A DNA stretch of 64,000 nt, from NCBI RefSeq assembly GCF_024343615.1, contig NZ_RJUB01000141.1, forward strand, positions 1 through 64,000. The letters run 5' to 3'. Positions 8,609-16,756 of the stretch are shown piece after piece; positions within the stretch are counted from its first letter, which is position 1, and every line of letters begins with the position of its first letter. This DNA is from Ferruginibacter sp. HRS2-29. Lineage in GTDB: Bacteria > Bacteroidota > Bacteroidia > Chitinophagales > Chitinophagaceae. The position numbers were made by a program, and so were the translations under genes. A model generated the notes under the pieces. It was not told the DNA's origin. It did no database searches and saw only the letters and a program-made list of their open reading frames with translations.

Positions 8609-9604
8609 ATGAGCAAGTTAAAATTAAGCATACTCGATCAGTCGATAGTGAGGGAAGGCGCTACTGCGGCGGAAGCTATCCAGGAAACCATTGAAACAGC
8701 CAAACTGGCGGAAAAACTGGGCTTCAACCGCATCTGGATTTCGGAGCATCACAATTCGGCCTTCATTGCCGGATCGGCGCCGGAAGTATTGATGGTAAAG
8801 CTGGCGGATGAAACGAAGACATTGCGCATAGGTTCGGGCGGCATCATGTTGCCCAACCATAGTGCTTTTAAAGTGGCCGAAAATTTCAGGATGCTTGAAA
8901 CGCTTTTCCCCGGCCGCATCGATTTAGGCATGGGGCGTGCACCCGGTGGCGACAGGATCTCCGCTTCCCTACTCAACCCTTCCAATACATTCAGCGAAGA
9001 AAATTACATCACGCAACTCGACAATCTTCAGCATTTTTTCCGCGATACCGCCGGCACCAAATACGGGCCGATACTGGCAGTTCCGCAGGCACAGACAATT
9101 CCTATGCAATGGATATTAAGTTCCAGTGGTGGCAGCAGCAGCATTGCAGCTAAATTCGGGCTGGGACTGGTGATCGCGAAATTCATCAACGGAACAGTTT
9201 CGCCGCAGGTGGCCGAGATCTACAGGAATGATTTCGCCCCATCTTCACAATTTGAAAAACCGCATGTGATCCTGGCAATCTCCGTACTGTGCGCAGAAAC
9301 GGAAGAAAAAGCCAAAGAAATGCGGAAGAATGTGGATTATATTCTATTGCAATTTGATAAAGGGATCTTTGATAAATTTCCCGAACAATCCGTCATTCAG
9401 CAATACGAATTTTCACCTGCGGAACTGGAACGCATAAGGCATAATAGCGGCCGCACGATTTCAGGTACCAAAGAACAGGTAAAAGAACAACTGACCAGAC
9501 TGGCGGAAGAATTTGATGTGGATGAGATCATCGTATCCACCATGACCGCGAATAAGGATGACAGGAAGAGGAGCTTTGAATTGCTCGCAGAAGCATTTAG
9601 GTAA
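8609..9604 (+). CDS. LLM-class flavin-dependent oxidoreductase
   Basis: A 331-aa luciferase-like monooxygenase fold (TIM barrel using FMN). It has LSILDQSIVREG at the N terminus, LGFNRIWISEHHN, GSAPEVLM, RIGSGGIMLPNHS, LDLGMGRAPGG-type text (RIDLGMGRAPGGD) and a C-terminal GTKEQVKEQLTRLAEEFDVDEIIV. These match the bacterial MsnO8/YhbW-like group; the substrate is unknown. The start was set at 8609 (MSKLKL) because it follows the TATCTTTG box directly; the upstream in-frame ATG at 8594 lies inside the promoter palindrome. Convergent with the J-domain gene, with a structured repeat between. Confidence 0.92.
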   Translation: MSKLKLSILDQSIVREGATAAEAIQETIETAKLAEKLGFNRIWISEHHNSAFIAGSAPEVLMVKLADETKTLRIGSGGIMLPNHSAFKVAENFRMLETLFPGRIDLGMGRAPGGDRISASLLNPSNTFSEENYITQLDNLQHFFRDTAGTKYGPILAVPQAQTIPMQWILSSSGGSSSIAAKFGLGLVIAKFINGTVSPQVAEIYRNDFAPSSQFEKPHVILAISVLCAETEEKAKEMRKNVDYILLQFDKGIFDKFPEQSVIQQYEFSPAELERIRHNSGRTISGTKEQVKEQLTRLAEEFDVDEIIVSTMTANKDDRKRSFELLAEAFR

Positions 9605-9890
9605 TTACGAATTGACAATTACGAATTACGAATGGAAGCGAGGATATGAGCGATAAGGGATCGCAGATTAAAAAAGGATGAAGGGGATTCCACAGATTAT
9701 TCACTGCTTCGCAGTAAATTAAAATGCAGTTTATAAATACCAGAACTCTTAATTAAGTTCCAATATTTATAAACTGCATTTTCGTTTTTACGAAGTAAAA
9801 ACAATCTGTGTAATCACCTTCATCCCTCTGAAATCTGCGATCCTTTTTCGCTTCGATCACTCGTAATTCGTAATTGTCAATTCGTAATTG
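9605..9890. repeat. Structured intergenic repeat, copy B
   Basis: The outer arms pair GATCGCAGATT and GGATGAAGGGGATTCCACAGATT with AATCTGTGTAATCACCTTCATCC and AATCTGCGATC. Inside are small hairpins ACTGC-ttc-GCAGT and TTTTTAC-gaa-GTAAAAA, then a central stem AATGCAGTTTATAAATA / TATTTATAAACTGCATT. The flanks are 7-bp ATTACGA repeats that are themselves inverted. It fills the space between two convergent genes; its right end covers the last codons of the J-domain gene. Confidence 0.9.
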
Positions 9891-10752
9891 CCTTCAGTTT
9901 TTGAAAAAGCTCCTTTTGTTCTTCGGAAAGATGGATTGGCAATGCCACTTCATAAGTAACAAACAGGTCACCAAATTCCCCTTCTTTTTTATACACCGGG
10001 AAACCTTTGCCCTTCAATCTGGTTTTGCTGCCGGGTTGCGTGCCTGCAGCCACTTTCACTTTTATTTTCCCGGTAAGCGTTTCGATGATGGTTTCGCCTC
10101 CCAGCACTGCCGTGAACAGATCGAGTTTGCCAATCGTGTGCAGGTCGTTTCCTGTACGGCGGAAATTGGAAGGTTCTGATATGGAAAACGTGATGAACAG
10201 GTCACCCGCGGGGCCGCCATTTACACCGGGAGCGCCATAACCTTTGAGTTTGATCACCTGCCCGTTGGCAATTCCGGCAGGAATGGTGATGCGCACGTTC
10301 TTTCCGTTTACGGTCAATGTCTGCTGATGGGTGTGCAAAGCATCGGTCAGGGATAATTTCAATTCGGCATTGTAATCCTGTCCGCGATGTTTTGCCTGTC
10401 GCCTGCCGCCGCCAAACATCGATTCAAAGAAATCGGAAAAGCCACCGCCGCCATCAAAACCTTCAAATCCCCCGCCAAATGGCTGCGACTGTTGCTGTGA
10501 TCGGCGGGCCTGCTCAAACTGTTCCCCATGCTGCCAGTCTTTCCCGTATTTGTCATATTTTTTGCGCTTCTCCGGATCACTCAGCACTTCATTGGCCTCA
10601 TTTACCTGCTGGAATTTTTTGTGCGCTTCCTTGTCATCGGGATTTACATCAGGATGAAATTTCCTGGCCATTTTTCGGTACGCTTTTTTGATCTCTTCGT
10701 CTGTCGCTGTTTTATTTATACCTAAAATCTTATAATAATCTACAAAGTCCAT
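9877..10752 (-). CDS. J-domain co-chaperone, CbpA/DnaJ C-terminal type
   Basis: A 291-aa Hsp40 co-chaperone. The J domain covers residues 1-70 with the HPD motif in [10 protein letters not shown], needed to stimulate DnaK ATPase. A Gly/Phe-rich linker ([24 protein letters not shown]) follows, then two DnaJ C-terminal substrate-binding domains ([35 protein letters not shown]). The Cys-rich zinc-finger domain of true DnaJ is absent, making this the CbpA class. A TAATTTTG promoter box lies about 30 bp upstream. The 3' end abuts repeat copy B. Confidence 0.93.
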   Translation of the reverse strand: MDFVDYYKILGINKTATDEEIKKAYRKMARKFHPDVNPDDKEAHKKFQQVNEANEVLSDPEKRKKYDKYGKDWQHGEQFEQARRSQQQSQPFGGGFEGFDGGGGFSDFFESMFGGGRRQAKHRGQDYNAELKLSLTDALHTHQQTLTVNGKNVRITIPAGIANGQVIKLKGYGAPGVNGGPAGDLFITFSISEPSNFRRTGNDLHTIGKLDLFTAVLGGETIIETLTGKIKVKVAAGTQPGSKTRLKGKGFPVYKKEGEFGDLFVTYEVALPIHLSEEQKELFQKLKAITN

Positions 10753-10778
10753 AATTCAGTTTTTCTTGATACAATGTA

Positions 10779-10786
10779 CAAAATTA
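10779..10786 (-). promoter_or_regulatory. TAATTTTG -7 box of the J-domain gene
   Basis: The minus strand reads TAATTTTG, matching TAnnTTTG, 27 bp before the ATG. Confidence 0.5.
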
Positions 10787-10933
10787 TGGCACCAAACGAT
10801 GGAATTACATGGAAACAAGAGGAATTTCCGCTGTGATGTATGGAACGAAAATTTAATAAAAGCTACCAAAAGCTTTTTTGGTACGATTCTTCTGGTATAA
10901 ATGCCAGCTGATTAACAATTAAACCATACAATC

Positions 10934-11416
10934 ATGTTACACGATACACCCCCTCCTCAAGGCAAACAATCGCCGCAGCCAAAATGGCTTACCATTTTCA
11001 GGGTGATCCTGGGGTTCATTCTTATCTGGAAAGGCTATACTTTTTTCAAAGATTCGGCCGCATTGGAAGAAATGATCCGTGGCGGCGGCATCGAAATGTT
11101 CAGCAATAACACACGTGCCATCGCATTCATTATCACTTACATAAACCTGCTGGGCGGCGTATTTATCGCTACCGGGCTTTTTACCAGGTGGATGTCGCTG
11201 ATCAATATTCCTGTGGTGGTTGGTGCGATCATTTTTGTAAACAGCAAAGCGGGCATGAGTTTTTCCAATACGGAACTGATATTATCCATAGGCGTATTGA
11301 TCCTGCTTATAATTTTTGTAATAAAAGGAAGTGGCACACTCTCCGCTGACGAATTTTTCAGGTCGTACACAAAAGCGGGAATGGAACAGGGGCACACGAA
11401 AAAATTATTCCAGTAA
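10934..11416 (+). CDS. DoxX-like membrane protein
   Basis: A 160-aa inner-membrane protein with four predicted helices: IFRVILGFILIWKGYTFF, AFIITYINLLGGVFIATG, MSLINIPVVVGAIIFV and ILSIGVLILLIIFVI. The helix pattern with GLFTRW after the second helix matches the DoxX family, linked in other bacteria to redox and terminal-oxidase functions. The N terminus is Pro/Gln-rich and cytoplasmic. It is convergent with the HMA-AraC gene, with 5 bp between the two coding regions. Confidence 0.8.
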   Translation: MLHDTPPPQGKQSPQPKWLTIFRVILGFILIWKGYTFFKDSAALEEMIRGGGIEMFSNNTRAIAFIITYINLLGGVFIATGLFTRWMSLINIPVVVGAIIFVNSKAGMSFSNTELILSIGVLILLIIFVIKGSGTLSADEFFRSYTKAGMEQGHTKKLFQ

Positions 11417-11421
11417 GTCCA

Positions 11422-11982
11422 TCAAAGATCCTGGAGCACGATACGCCTCTTTTTCTTTAAGGCTTTAAAATGTGAAGGTGTAAGCCCCGTCACTTTTTTA
11501 AACTGTGAAGAAAGATGCGCCACACTGCTGTAATTCAGCCGGTAAGCTATTTCTGTAAGTGTATACTCATTGAAAAGTATCATTTCTTTGGCCTTTTCGA
11601 TCTTCAGGGAAATGATATATTTTTCAATAGTACTGGCCTGCATGGCCGAGAAAAAATTCGCCAGGTAACTATAGCTGTAATTCAGTTTCTGGCTGAGGTA
11701 TTTTGAAAAATTCTTCGGCATTTTTTCATCGGAATTGTATACATATTCCAGTATTTCTTTACGGATCTTTTCCAGCAGCACACCTTCTTTGTTTTGGATC
11801 AGTTCCAGCCCGGCTTTGCGGATGGCGCTGTTGAGTTTTTTTTGCTGCTCTACAGTCACTTTTTCTTTTACCTCCGCTTCGCCCAATTCCACATTTTTGG
11901 GATGAAGGCCGAGTTTTTCAATTTCATCTTTCACAACGATCTTACAGCTTTGGCAAGCCATGTTGCGGATATACAATTTCAT
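11422..11982 (-). CDS. AraC-family regulator with N-terminal heavy-metal-associated-like domain
   Basis: A 186-aa protein. The N terminus MKLYIRNMACQSC carries an MxCxxC motif (residues 8-13) in a ferredoxin-like half resembling HMA metal-binding domains. The C-terminal 100 residues are an AraC HTH pair: FNEYTLTEIAYRLNYSSVAHLSSQFKKVTGLTPSHFK is the signature second HTH. This suggests a metal or redox signal read by the Cys pair and passed to DNA binding. HMA-AraC fusions of this size are known in Bacteroidota. No metal transporter is next to it; the convergent DoxX-like gene and the downstream-encoded small protein are its only neighbours. Confidence 0.88.
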   Translation of the reverse strand: MKLYIRNMACQSCKIVVKDEIEKLGLHPKNVELGEAEVKEKVTVEQQKKLNSAIRKAGLELIQNKEGVLLEKIRKEILEYVYNSDEKMPKNFSKYLSQKLNYSYSYLANFFSAMQASTIEKYIISLKIEKAKEMILFNEYTLTEIAYRLNYSSVAHLSSQFKKVTGLTPSHFKALKKKRRIVLQDL

Positions 11983-12032
11983 GTCAGTACGATTAAGGTT
12001 GTATGGGTAATATCTGTTGTAATATACAAAAA

Positions 12033-12359
12033 TTAAGCAGGCCGCGGATAAATCGAAACGATCATTTTCCGCGATTCGTCTACCGGCGTGATACGGAGCC
12101 CTTCTCTTTTTGCATAACTGAAATTGTACGACCTCGGATCGAACATTTCCGGGAGATGCTCCTCATTTTCAGTAAAAATAATGTAAACCGTATCAAGATG
12201 ATTGCTGGTAATGATCTGTACATTATTGTCAAATACTTTCAGGTGGCCATCCCGTAACAGATGAATGGTTCCTGTAAAACTCACGACCCCGTATTCGTCC
12301 ATGAGATTAAAGTCTGAAATAAAATTTTGTAAAGCGGCAGTAGATTGGTCAGAATGCAT
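12033..12359 (-). CDS. Hypothetical protein, 108 aa
   Basis: A soluble protein with predicted beta strands (EYGVVSFTGTIHLLRDGHLKVFDNNVQIITSN) and no signal peptide or membrane segment. It lies 50 bp upstream of the HMA-AraC gene on the same strand and might be co-transcribed with it. No family recognised. About 190 bp of AT-rich sequence separates it from the divergent TetR gene. Confidence 0.65.
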   Translation of the reverse strand: MHSDQSTAALQNFISDFNLMDEYGVVSFTGTIHLLRDGHLKVFDNNVQIITSNHLDTVYIIFTENEEHLPEMFDPRSYNFSYAKREGLRITPVDESRKMIVSIYPRPA

Positions 12360-12523
12360 ATTTCCCCCTGGATATTAAAAAACAATGCAAAGTAATAAAC
12401 TAATTTCCTCTCCGTCATTATACAATTACGCTATTCTTTTATAGAATTTTTATATGAAAATGAAGCATTTACGTAGTGCCAGATACTTTTAACAATAGCT
12501 TGCTGAAAATAATATACCCATTC

Positions 12524-12544
12524 ATATACCAATCGGTATATTTG
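12524..12544 (+). promoter_or_regulatory. TetR operator overlapping the tetR promoter
   Basis: ATATACC-AATC-GGTATAT (12524-12541) is a perfect 7-bp dyad. Its right half-site overlaps the -7 box TATATTTG (12537-12544), 4 bp before the ATG. The same dyad with centre AACT is at 14058-14075, preceded in both cases by TTC, pointing to autoregulation by the adjacent TetR protein. Confidence 0.75.
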
Positions 12545-12548
12545 CAAA

Positions 12549-13157
12549 ATGAAATTCGTTCCACGCTCAGAAGAGACCAGGCAATTTATCATAGAAAAGA
12601 CGGCAGCCATCTTCAATAAGAAGGGTTATGCCGGTACCTCCATGTCGGATCTTACTGCGGCTACCAATCTTACCAAGGGCAGCATTTATGGTAATTTTGA
12701 AAATAAGGAATCGGTGGCCCTGGCGGTGTTTGACTACAATGCAAAAAAGAAAAATAAATTCGAAGATGAAAAACTGGCGCTTGCTCCTACTTATAAAGAA
12801 AAACTGATGGTGTATGCGCATATATTTTGCCAGAAAGATGCGTTGGAGCTGATGGAAGGTGGTTGCCCGTTGTTGAATACCGGCATTGAATCGGATGATA
12901 CCCATGAGCCACTTCGAAAAAAAGTGGGCGAAGAATTATCCGCATGGAAAAAAAAGATACAGGCTATACTTTCAGCAGGCATCAAGGCGAAAGAATTTGT
13001 ACCGACAGTTGATATGGAAAAATTCGCTTTATCGGTGATAGCACTCATAGAAGGTGGTATCTTTGTTGCCCGCGCTACAAAAAACAAAAAGAACTTCGAA
13101 GTCATCCTCAAGACAGTTGAAGATATGATCGAAAATATTTCATTGGTAAAAAATTGA
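12549..13157 (+). CDS. TetR/AcrR-family transcriptional repressor
   Basis: A 202-aa dimeric repressor. The N-terminal HTH is clear: EETRQFIIEKTAAIFNKKGYAGTSMSDLTAATNLTKGSIYGNFENKE, ending in the Y-x-x-F-x-x-K recognition-helix signature. The C-terminal ligand domain resembles the TetR_C group with GGCPLLNTGIESDD. Transcription probably starts at or near the ATG. The dyad over its promoter and the identical half-sites before the ketosynthase gene suggest it controls itself, the SDR gene 20 bp downstream, and the next operon. The inducer is unknown. Confidence 0.93.
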   Translation: MKFVPRSEETRQFIIEKTAAIFNKKGYAGTSMSDLTAATNLTKGSIYGNFENKESVALAVFDYNAKKKNKFEDEKLALAPTYKEKLMVYAHIFCQKDALELMEGGCPLLNTGIESDDTHEPLRKKVGEELSAWKKKIQAILSAGIKAKEFVPTVDMEKFALSVIALIEGGIFVARATKNKKNFEVILKTVEDMIENISLVKN

Positions 13158-13176
13158 TCCACATAAAAAACGACAG

Positions 13177-14013
13177 ATGAAAAAAGTTTGGCTCATTACA
13201 GGTTGCTCCACCGGGTTTGGAAGGGAACTCTCCACTTACCTTCTTGCACAAGGTTACCCGGTTGCGGTTGCAGCCCGCAAAACAGAAGATATAAAAGACA
13301 TCGTGGAAGGGTTTCCCGAAACGGCTTTGTCATTGAAACTCGATGTAACAAAACCTGCTGAAATCAAAACTTCCGTGCAGCAGGCGTTGGATAAATTTGG
13401 CCGAATCGATGTGTTGGTCAATAATGCCGGCATCGGTTATTTCGGCGCTGTAGAAGAAAGCGAAGATGAAGCGGTGAGAAATATGTTTGAAATAAATTTC
13501 TTCGGCCTGGCAAATATGACGAAAGAAGTTTTGCCAGCCATGCGTAAACAAAGGAGCGGGCATATTGTAAACATCGCTTCTATCGGCGGCCTGGTAAGTT
13601 TTCCGGCAGTAGGTTTTTACAATGCCACCAAATATGCAGTCGACGGTTTATCTGAAGCACTTGCGAAAGAAACCGCCCCACTTGGCATCAAAGTAACCAT
13701 TGTAGCCCCAAGCGGGTTCCGTACAGACTGGGCGGGAAGGTCGGCTAACAACAGCCCGGTCGTGATTGAGGATTACGCTGCCACAGCCGGTGCAAATAAA
13801 GACAGCATCCGTGGTTACAGCGGCAACCAGCCCGGTGATCCGAAGCTTGCCGCCATAGCGATCGTAAAAGCAGTAGAATCTGCAGAACCGCCATTGCGAC
13901 TGCTTCTGGGAGCAGCTGCGCTCAAAGGGGCACGCAACAAACTGGAATTATTGAAAAAAGATTTTGACACCTGGGAAGAAACTACCGTGGGTGCCGATTC
14001 GCCAAAAGCGTAA
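13177..14013 (+). CDS. Short-chain dehydrogenase/reductase
   Basis: A 278-aa classical SDR. It has the cofactor motif TGCSTGFGRE near the N terminus, NNAGIG after strand 4, the catalytic Ser in NIASIGG, and YNATK as the Y-x-x-x-K active site. The alternative residues after strand 2 (VAARK) suggest NADP(H). The protein resembles SDRs usually annotated as oxidoreductases acting on alcohols or ketones. It begins 20 bp after tetR and is probably its operon partner. Confidence 0.9.
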   Translation: MKKVWLITGCSTGFGRELSTYLLAQGYPVAVAARKTEDIKDIVEGFPETALSLKLDVTKPAEIKTSVQQALDKFGRIDVLVNNAGIGYFGAVEESEDEAVRNMFEINFFGLANMTKEVLPAMRKQRSGHIVNIASIGGLVSFPAVGFYNATKYAVDGLSEALAKETAPLGIKVTIVAPSGFRTDWAGRSANNSPVVIEDYAATAGANKDSIRGYSGNQPGDPKLAAIAIVKAVESAEPPLRLLLGAAALKGARNKLELLKKDFDTWEETTVGADSPKA

Positions 14014-14020
14014 TAAATTA

Positions 14021-14045
14021 TTTAATGGAACATTGTTCCATTAAA
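14021..14045. promoter_or_regulatory. Perfect 25-bp palindrome upstream of the ketosynthase operon
   Basis: Arms TTTAATGGAACA and TGTTCCATTAAA flank a single T. The position, 8 bp after the SDR stop and 13 bp before the TetR dyad, allows two readings: a second operator, or a terminator for the SDR transcript (with the loop opened to about 5 nt, followed by TTTT). Confidence 0.6.
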
Positions 14046-14057
14046 TTTTATTCATTC

Positions 14058-14075
14058 ATATACCAACTGGTATAT
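14058..14075 (+). promoter_or_regulatory. Second TetR operator copy
   Basis: ATATACC-AACT-GGTATAT is the same 7-bp dyad as at 12524-12541. It lies 25 bp before the ketosynthase ATG, so the TetR protein probably represses this unit too. Confidence 0.75.
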
Positions 14076-14100
14076 AGAAAAGAAAATTAAAAATACGATC

Positions 14101-15348
14101 ATGAAAAGAGTAGTTATCACCGGACTTGGCGCCTTATCGCCATTAGGCAATAATGTGAACGATACCTGGGAATCTTTGATAAATGGTAAAAGCGGTGCTG
14201 CGCCGATCACAAAATTTGACAGCAGTAAATTCAAGACGAAATTTGCAGCCGAATTGAAGGGTTTTGACCCGCTGGAGTTTATTGATAAAAATGAAGCCAA
14301 GAGATACGATGCCTACACCCAATACGCCCTGGTGGCCGTTGCCGAAGCGGTAAAACAGGCCGGCATTGATTTTGAAACATTGAACCGCAATCGCATCGGG
14401 GTCATCTGGGGCAGTGGTAATGGAGGAATTCAAACTTTCCAGGAGCAGTTGATGGAGTTTGCCAAAGGTGATGGCACCCCGCGTTTCAGCCCGTTCTTCA
14501 TTCCTAAGATGATCGTGGATATTGCTTCCGGCGTGATCTCGATCAAATATGGCCTGCGTGGTGTGAATTTCACTACGGTATCGGCCTGTGCCACTTCCAA
14601 TACGGCGTTGATAGACGCATTCAATTATATAAAATGGGGCAAAGCCGATATGATCATCACGGGCGGATCTGAAGCCGCCATCAATGAAAGTTCCGTTGGC
14701 GGCTTCAATGCATCGCGTGCTTTGTCTACGCTGAACGACAGCCCCGCCACCGCCTCCCGCCCTTTTGATATCAGTCGCGATGGTTTTGTAATGGGTGAAG
14801 GTGCAGGCGCTATCATTCTCGAAAGCCTTGAATCGGCCCTGGGCCGCAATGCCACCATCCTCGCCGAAGTGGCCGGTGGCGGCATGGCTGCAGATGCATA
14901 TCATCTTACCGGTACGCATCCTGAGGGAGAAGGCGCTTTTCTCGGAATGAAGGAAGCCCTCGCCGATGCCGGCATTGAACCGAAAGATATCGATTACCTG
15001 AACGTACATGCCACTTCTACTTCACAGGGGGATACCAGTGAACTGAAAGCCGTGGAAAGGGTTTTCGGTATAAAACCAAACATGCAGATCAGCGCTACCA
15101 AATCCAGTACCGGCCACCTCCTTGGCGCAGCCGGTGCAATTGAAGCCATCGCCTGCATCAAGGCTATCATACATGGCATCATCCCTCCTACCATCAACAC
15201 GGTGAATGTTGAGCCGGAGTTTGCTGACAAATTTGAATTCACGCTGGGAAAGGCACAGCAAAGGGAAGTCAATTATGCGATGAGTAATACATTCGGTTTT
15301 GGCGGCCATATCGCTACCGCAATTTTCAAAAAGTTCAATCAATCATAA
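14101..15348 (+). CDS. Beta-ketoacyl-ACP synthase II-like ketosynthase (FabF-type)
   Basis: A 415-aa thiolase-fold condensing enzyme, which normally extends acyl-ACP with malonyl-ACP. The Cys-His-His triad is present: Cys163 in SACATSNT, His in NVHATSTSQGD near residue 303 and His in KSSTGHLLGAAG near 340. The length fits FabF. No acyl carrier protein or other fatty-acid gene is adjacent; instead it sits behind a TetR operator with two SDR genes nearby. This suggests an extra, inducible KS and not the housekeeping copy, but that is inference. An SDR gene follows after 9 bp. Confidence 0.93.
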   Translation: MKRVVITGLGALSPLGNNVNDTWESLINGKSGAAPITKFDSSKFKTKFAAELKGFDPLEFIDKNEAKRYDAYTQYALVAVAEAVKQAGIDFETLNRNRIGVIWGSGNGGIQTFQEQLMEFAKGDGTPRFSPFFIPKMIVDIASGVISIKYGLRGVNFTTVSACATSNTALIDAFNYIKWGKADMIITGGSEAAINESSVGGFNASRALSTLNDSPATASRPFDISRDGFVMGEGAGAIILESLESALGRNATILAEVAGGGMAADAYHLTGTHPEGEGAFLGMKEALADAGIEPKDIDYLNVHATSTSQGDTSELKAVERVFGIKPNMQISATKSSTGHLLGAAGAIEAIACIKAIIHGIIPPTINTVNVEPEFADKFEFTLGKAQQREVNYAMSNTFGFGGHIATAIFKKFNQS

Positions 15349-15357
15349 ATCACTGAA

Positions 15358-16122
15358 ATGAACACTATCAATAACACCATCCTGATCACCGGCGGAAGTG
15401 CCGGCATCGGATTTGAGATCGCCAGGTTGTTTTCACAAAAAGGCAACCATGTCATCATTACCGGAAGGGATGAACAACGCCTGGCGAAAGCAGCTGCGCA
15501 ACTTCAAAATGTGACAGCCATACAATCCGACGTAACCGATAAAGATTCTGTAGAAGCCCTTACAACAAGGATCCGGAAAGATTTTCCGGCATTGAACATC
15601 GTTATCAACAATGCAGGAAAAGCCAGTGTATATAATCTTGATACTGAGGACGTGAATGCTTACCAGAAAGCGGCTGAAGAATTTGAAACCAACTTTCTTT
15701 CTGTTTTAAGATTGAATGAAGCTTTATTGCCTTTGCTGAAAAAACAACCGGAAGCCGCCATCGTAAATGTAAGTTCTATTGTAGCTTTCGTGCCGGGCAT
15801 TTCATTGCCAACTTACGCGGCGAGCAAAGCAGCGTTGCATTCTTACACCAGGTCATTGCGGCTGACGCTGGAAAGGTCTACCGTAAAGGTTTTTGAACTG
15901 ATGCCACCATTGGTAAATACAGAATTTTCAACAGAGATCGGCGGAGCAAATGGAATTCCCCCGGCCCAGGTGGCAGAAGCCCTGTGGAATGCCTTCGAAA
16001 AAAATCAATACGAGATACGTGCAGGCAATACCGAAGACATGTATCGTTTATACCTTTCGTCACCGGAGAATGCCCTTGAAGTGATGAATGCACAGCGCAG
16101 AGAAATATTGGCTGCACGCTGA
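15358..16122 (+). CDS. Short-chain dehydrogenase/reductase (DltE-like)
   Basis: A 254-aa SDR with TGGSAGIG near the N terminus (dinucleotide binding), NNAGKAS, catalytic Ser in NVSSIVAFVP and YAASK. The text LRLTLERSTVKVFELMPPLVNTEFS matches SDRs annotated as DltE-like. It lies 9 bp after the ketosynthase gene and is surely co-transcribed. Its reaction is not known. Confidence 0.9.
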   Translation: MNTINNTILITGGSAGIGFEIARLFSQKGNHVIITGRDEQRLAKAAAQLQNVTAIQSDVTDKDSVEALTTRIRKDFPALNIVINNAGKASVYNLDTEDVNAYQKAAEEFETNFLSVLRLNEALLPLLKKQPEAAIVNVSSIVAFVPGISLPTYAASKAALHSYTRSLRLTLERSTVKVFELMPPLVNTEFSTEIGGANGIPPAQVAEALWNAFEKNQYEIRAGNTEDMYRLYLSSPENALEVMNAQRREILAAR

Positions 16123-16260
16123 AGTTCCTGCTCCAGCCTGTATCATTGATCATTTACTGAAAAATACTTTGACTGTGCAAAGCAGTTTTTAGTTTTATTA
16201 CATCCCCCCATTCATTTTTACTTCTTAACTTTAGCCCCGTTCTTTCAAAAATTTAAACTC

Positions 16261-16746
16261 ATGGGTAATCAGCAATTATTTATACAAATGGCCATCACCG
16301 CCTGGAAGAGTCACAACAAACGAGTGGATGAACTTTTGAATACGCTTACAGATGAGCAACTGGCCACGCCTACCGCTCCCGGTAGAAATTCGGGTGTGTA
16401 TCTTTTAGGACACCTGGCGGCTGTGAACGATAACCTGTTTGTATTGTTAGGATTTGGGGAAAGGCTTCATCCCGAACTTGACCTTCCTTTTTTGCAATCG
16501 CCTGATGGCGCTGGCCTCAGCATCCCCGACACCGTTTCGCTGAGGAAATACTGGGAAGAAATAAACAGCGCATTAAGCACAGCAGTTGATGAACTTTCAA
16601 CAGAAGGGTGGTTTGAAAAACATTCGGCCGTTTCTTCGGAGGATTTTGCCAAAGAACCGCACCGCAACAAACTCAACATCCTTTTGAACCGCACCAATCA
16701 CCAGGCTTACCATCTCGGACAGATGAATTATCTTAAGACTAAATGA
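16261..16746 (+). CDS. DinB family protein
   Basis: A 161-aa four-helix-bundle protein of the DinB/YfiT type. The three metal-coordinating His positions are plausible: GHLAAVNDNL, then the C-terminal NRTNHQAYHLGQMNYLK with H-x-x-x-H. Members include damage-inducible proteins and thiol S-transferases; the activity is unassigned here. A TPR gene follows after 10 bp. A second DinB-fold protein is at 20931-21443. Confidence 0.85.
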   Translation: MGNQQLFIQMAITAWKSHNKRVDELLNTLTDEQLATPTAPGRNSGVYLLGHLAAVNDNLFVLLGFGERLHPELDLPFLQSPDGAGLSIPDTVSLRKYWEEINSALSTAVDELSTEGWFEKHSAVSSEDFAKEPHRNKLNILLNRTNHQAYHLGQMNYLKTK

Positions 16747-16756
16747 TGACAGCGTT

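Noticed and set aside
14143-15009. 288-codon frame opposite the ketosynthase gene
   Set aside because: Antisense shadow; no family features.
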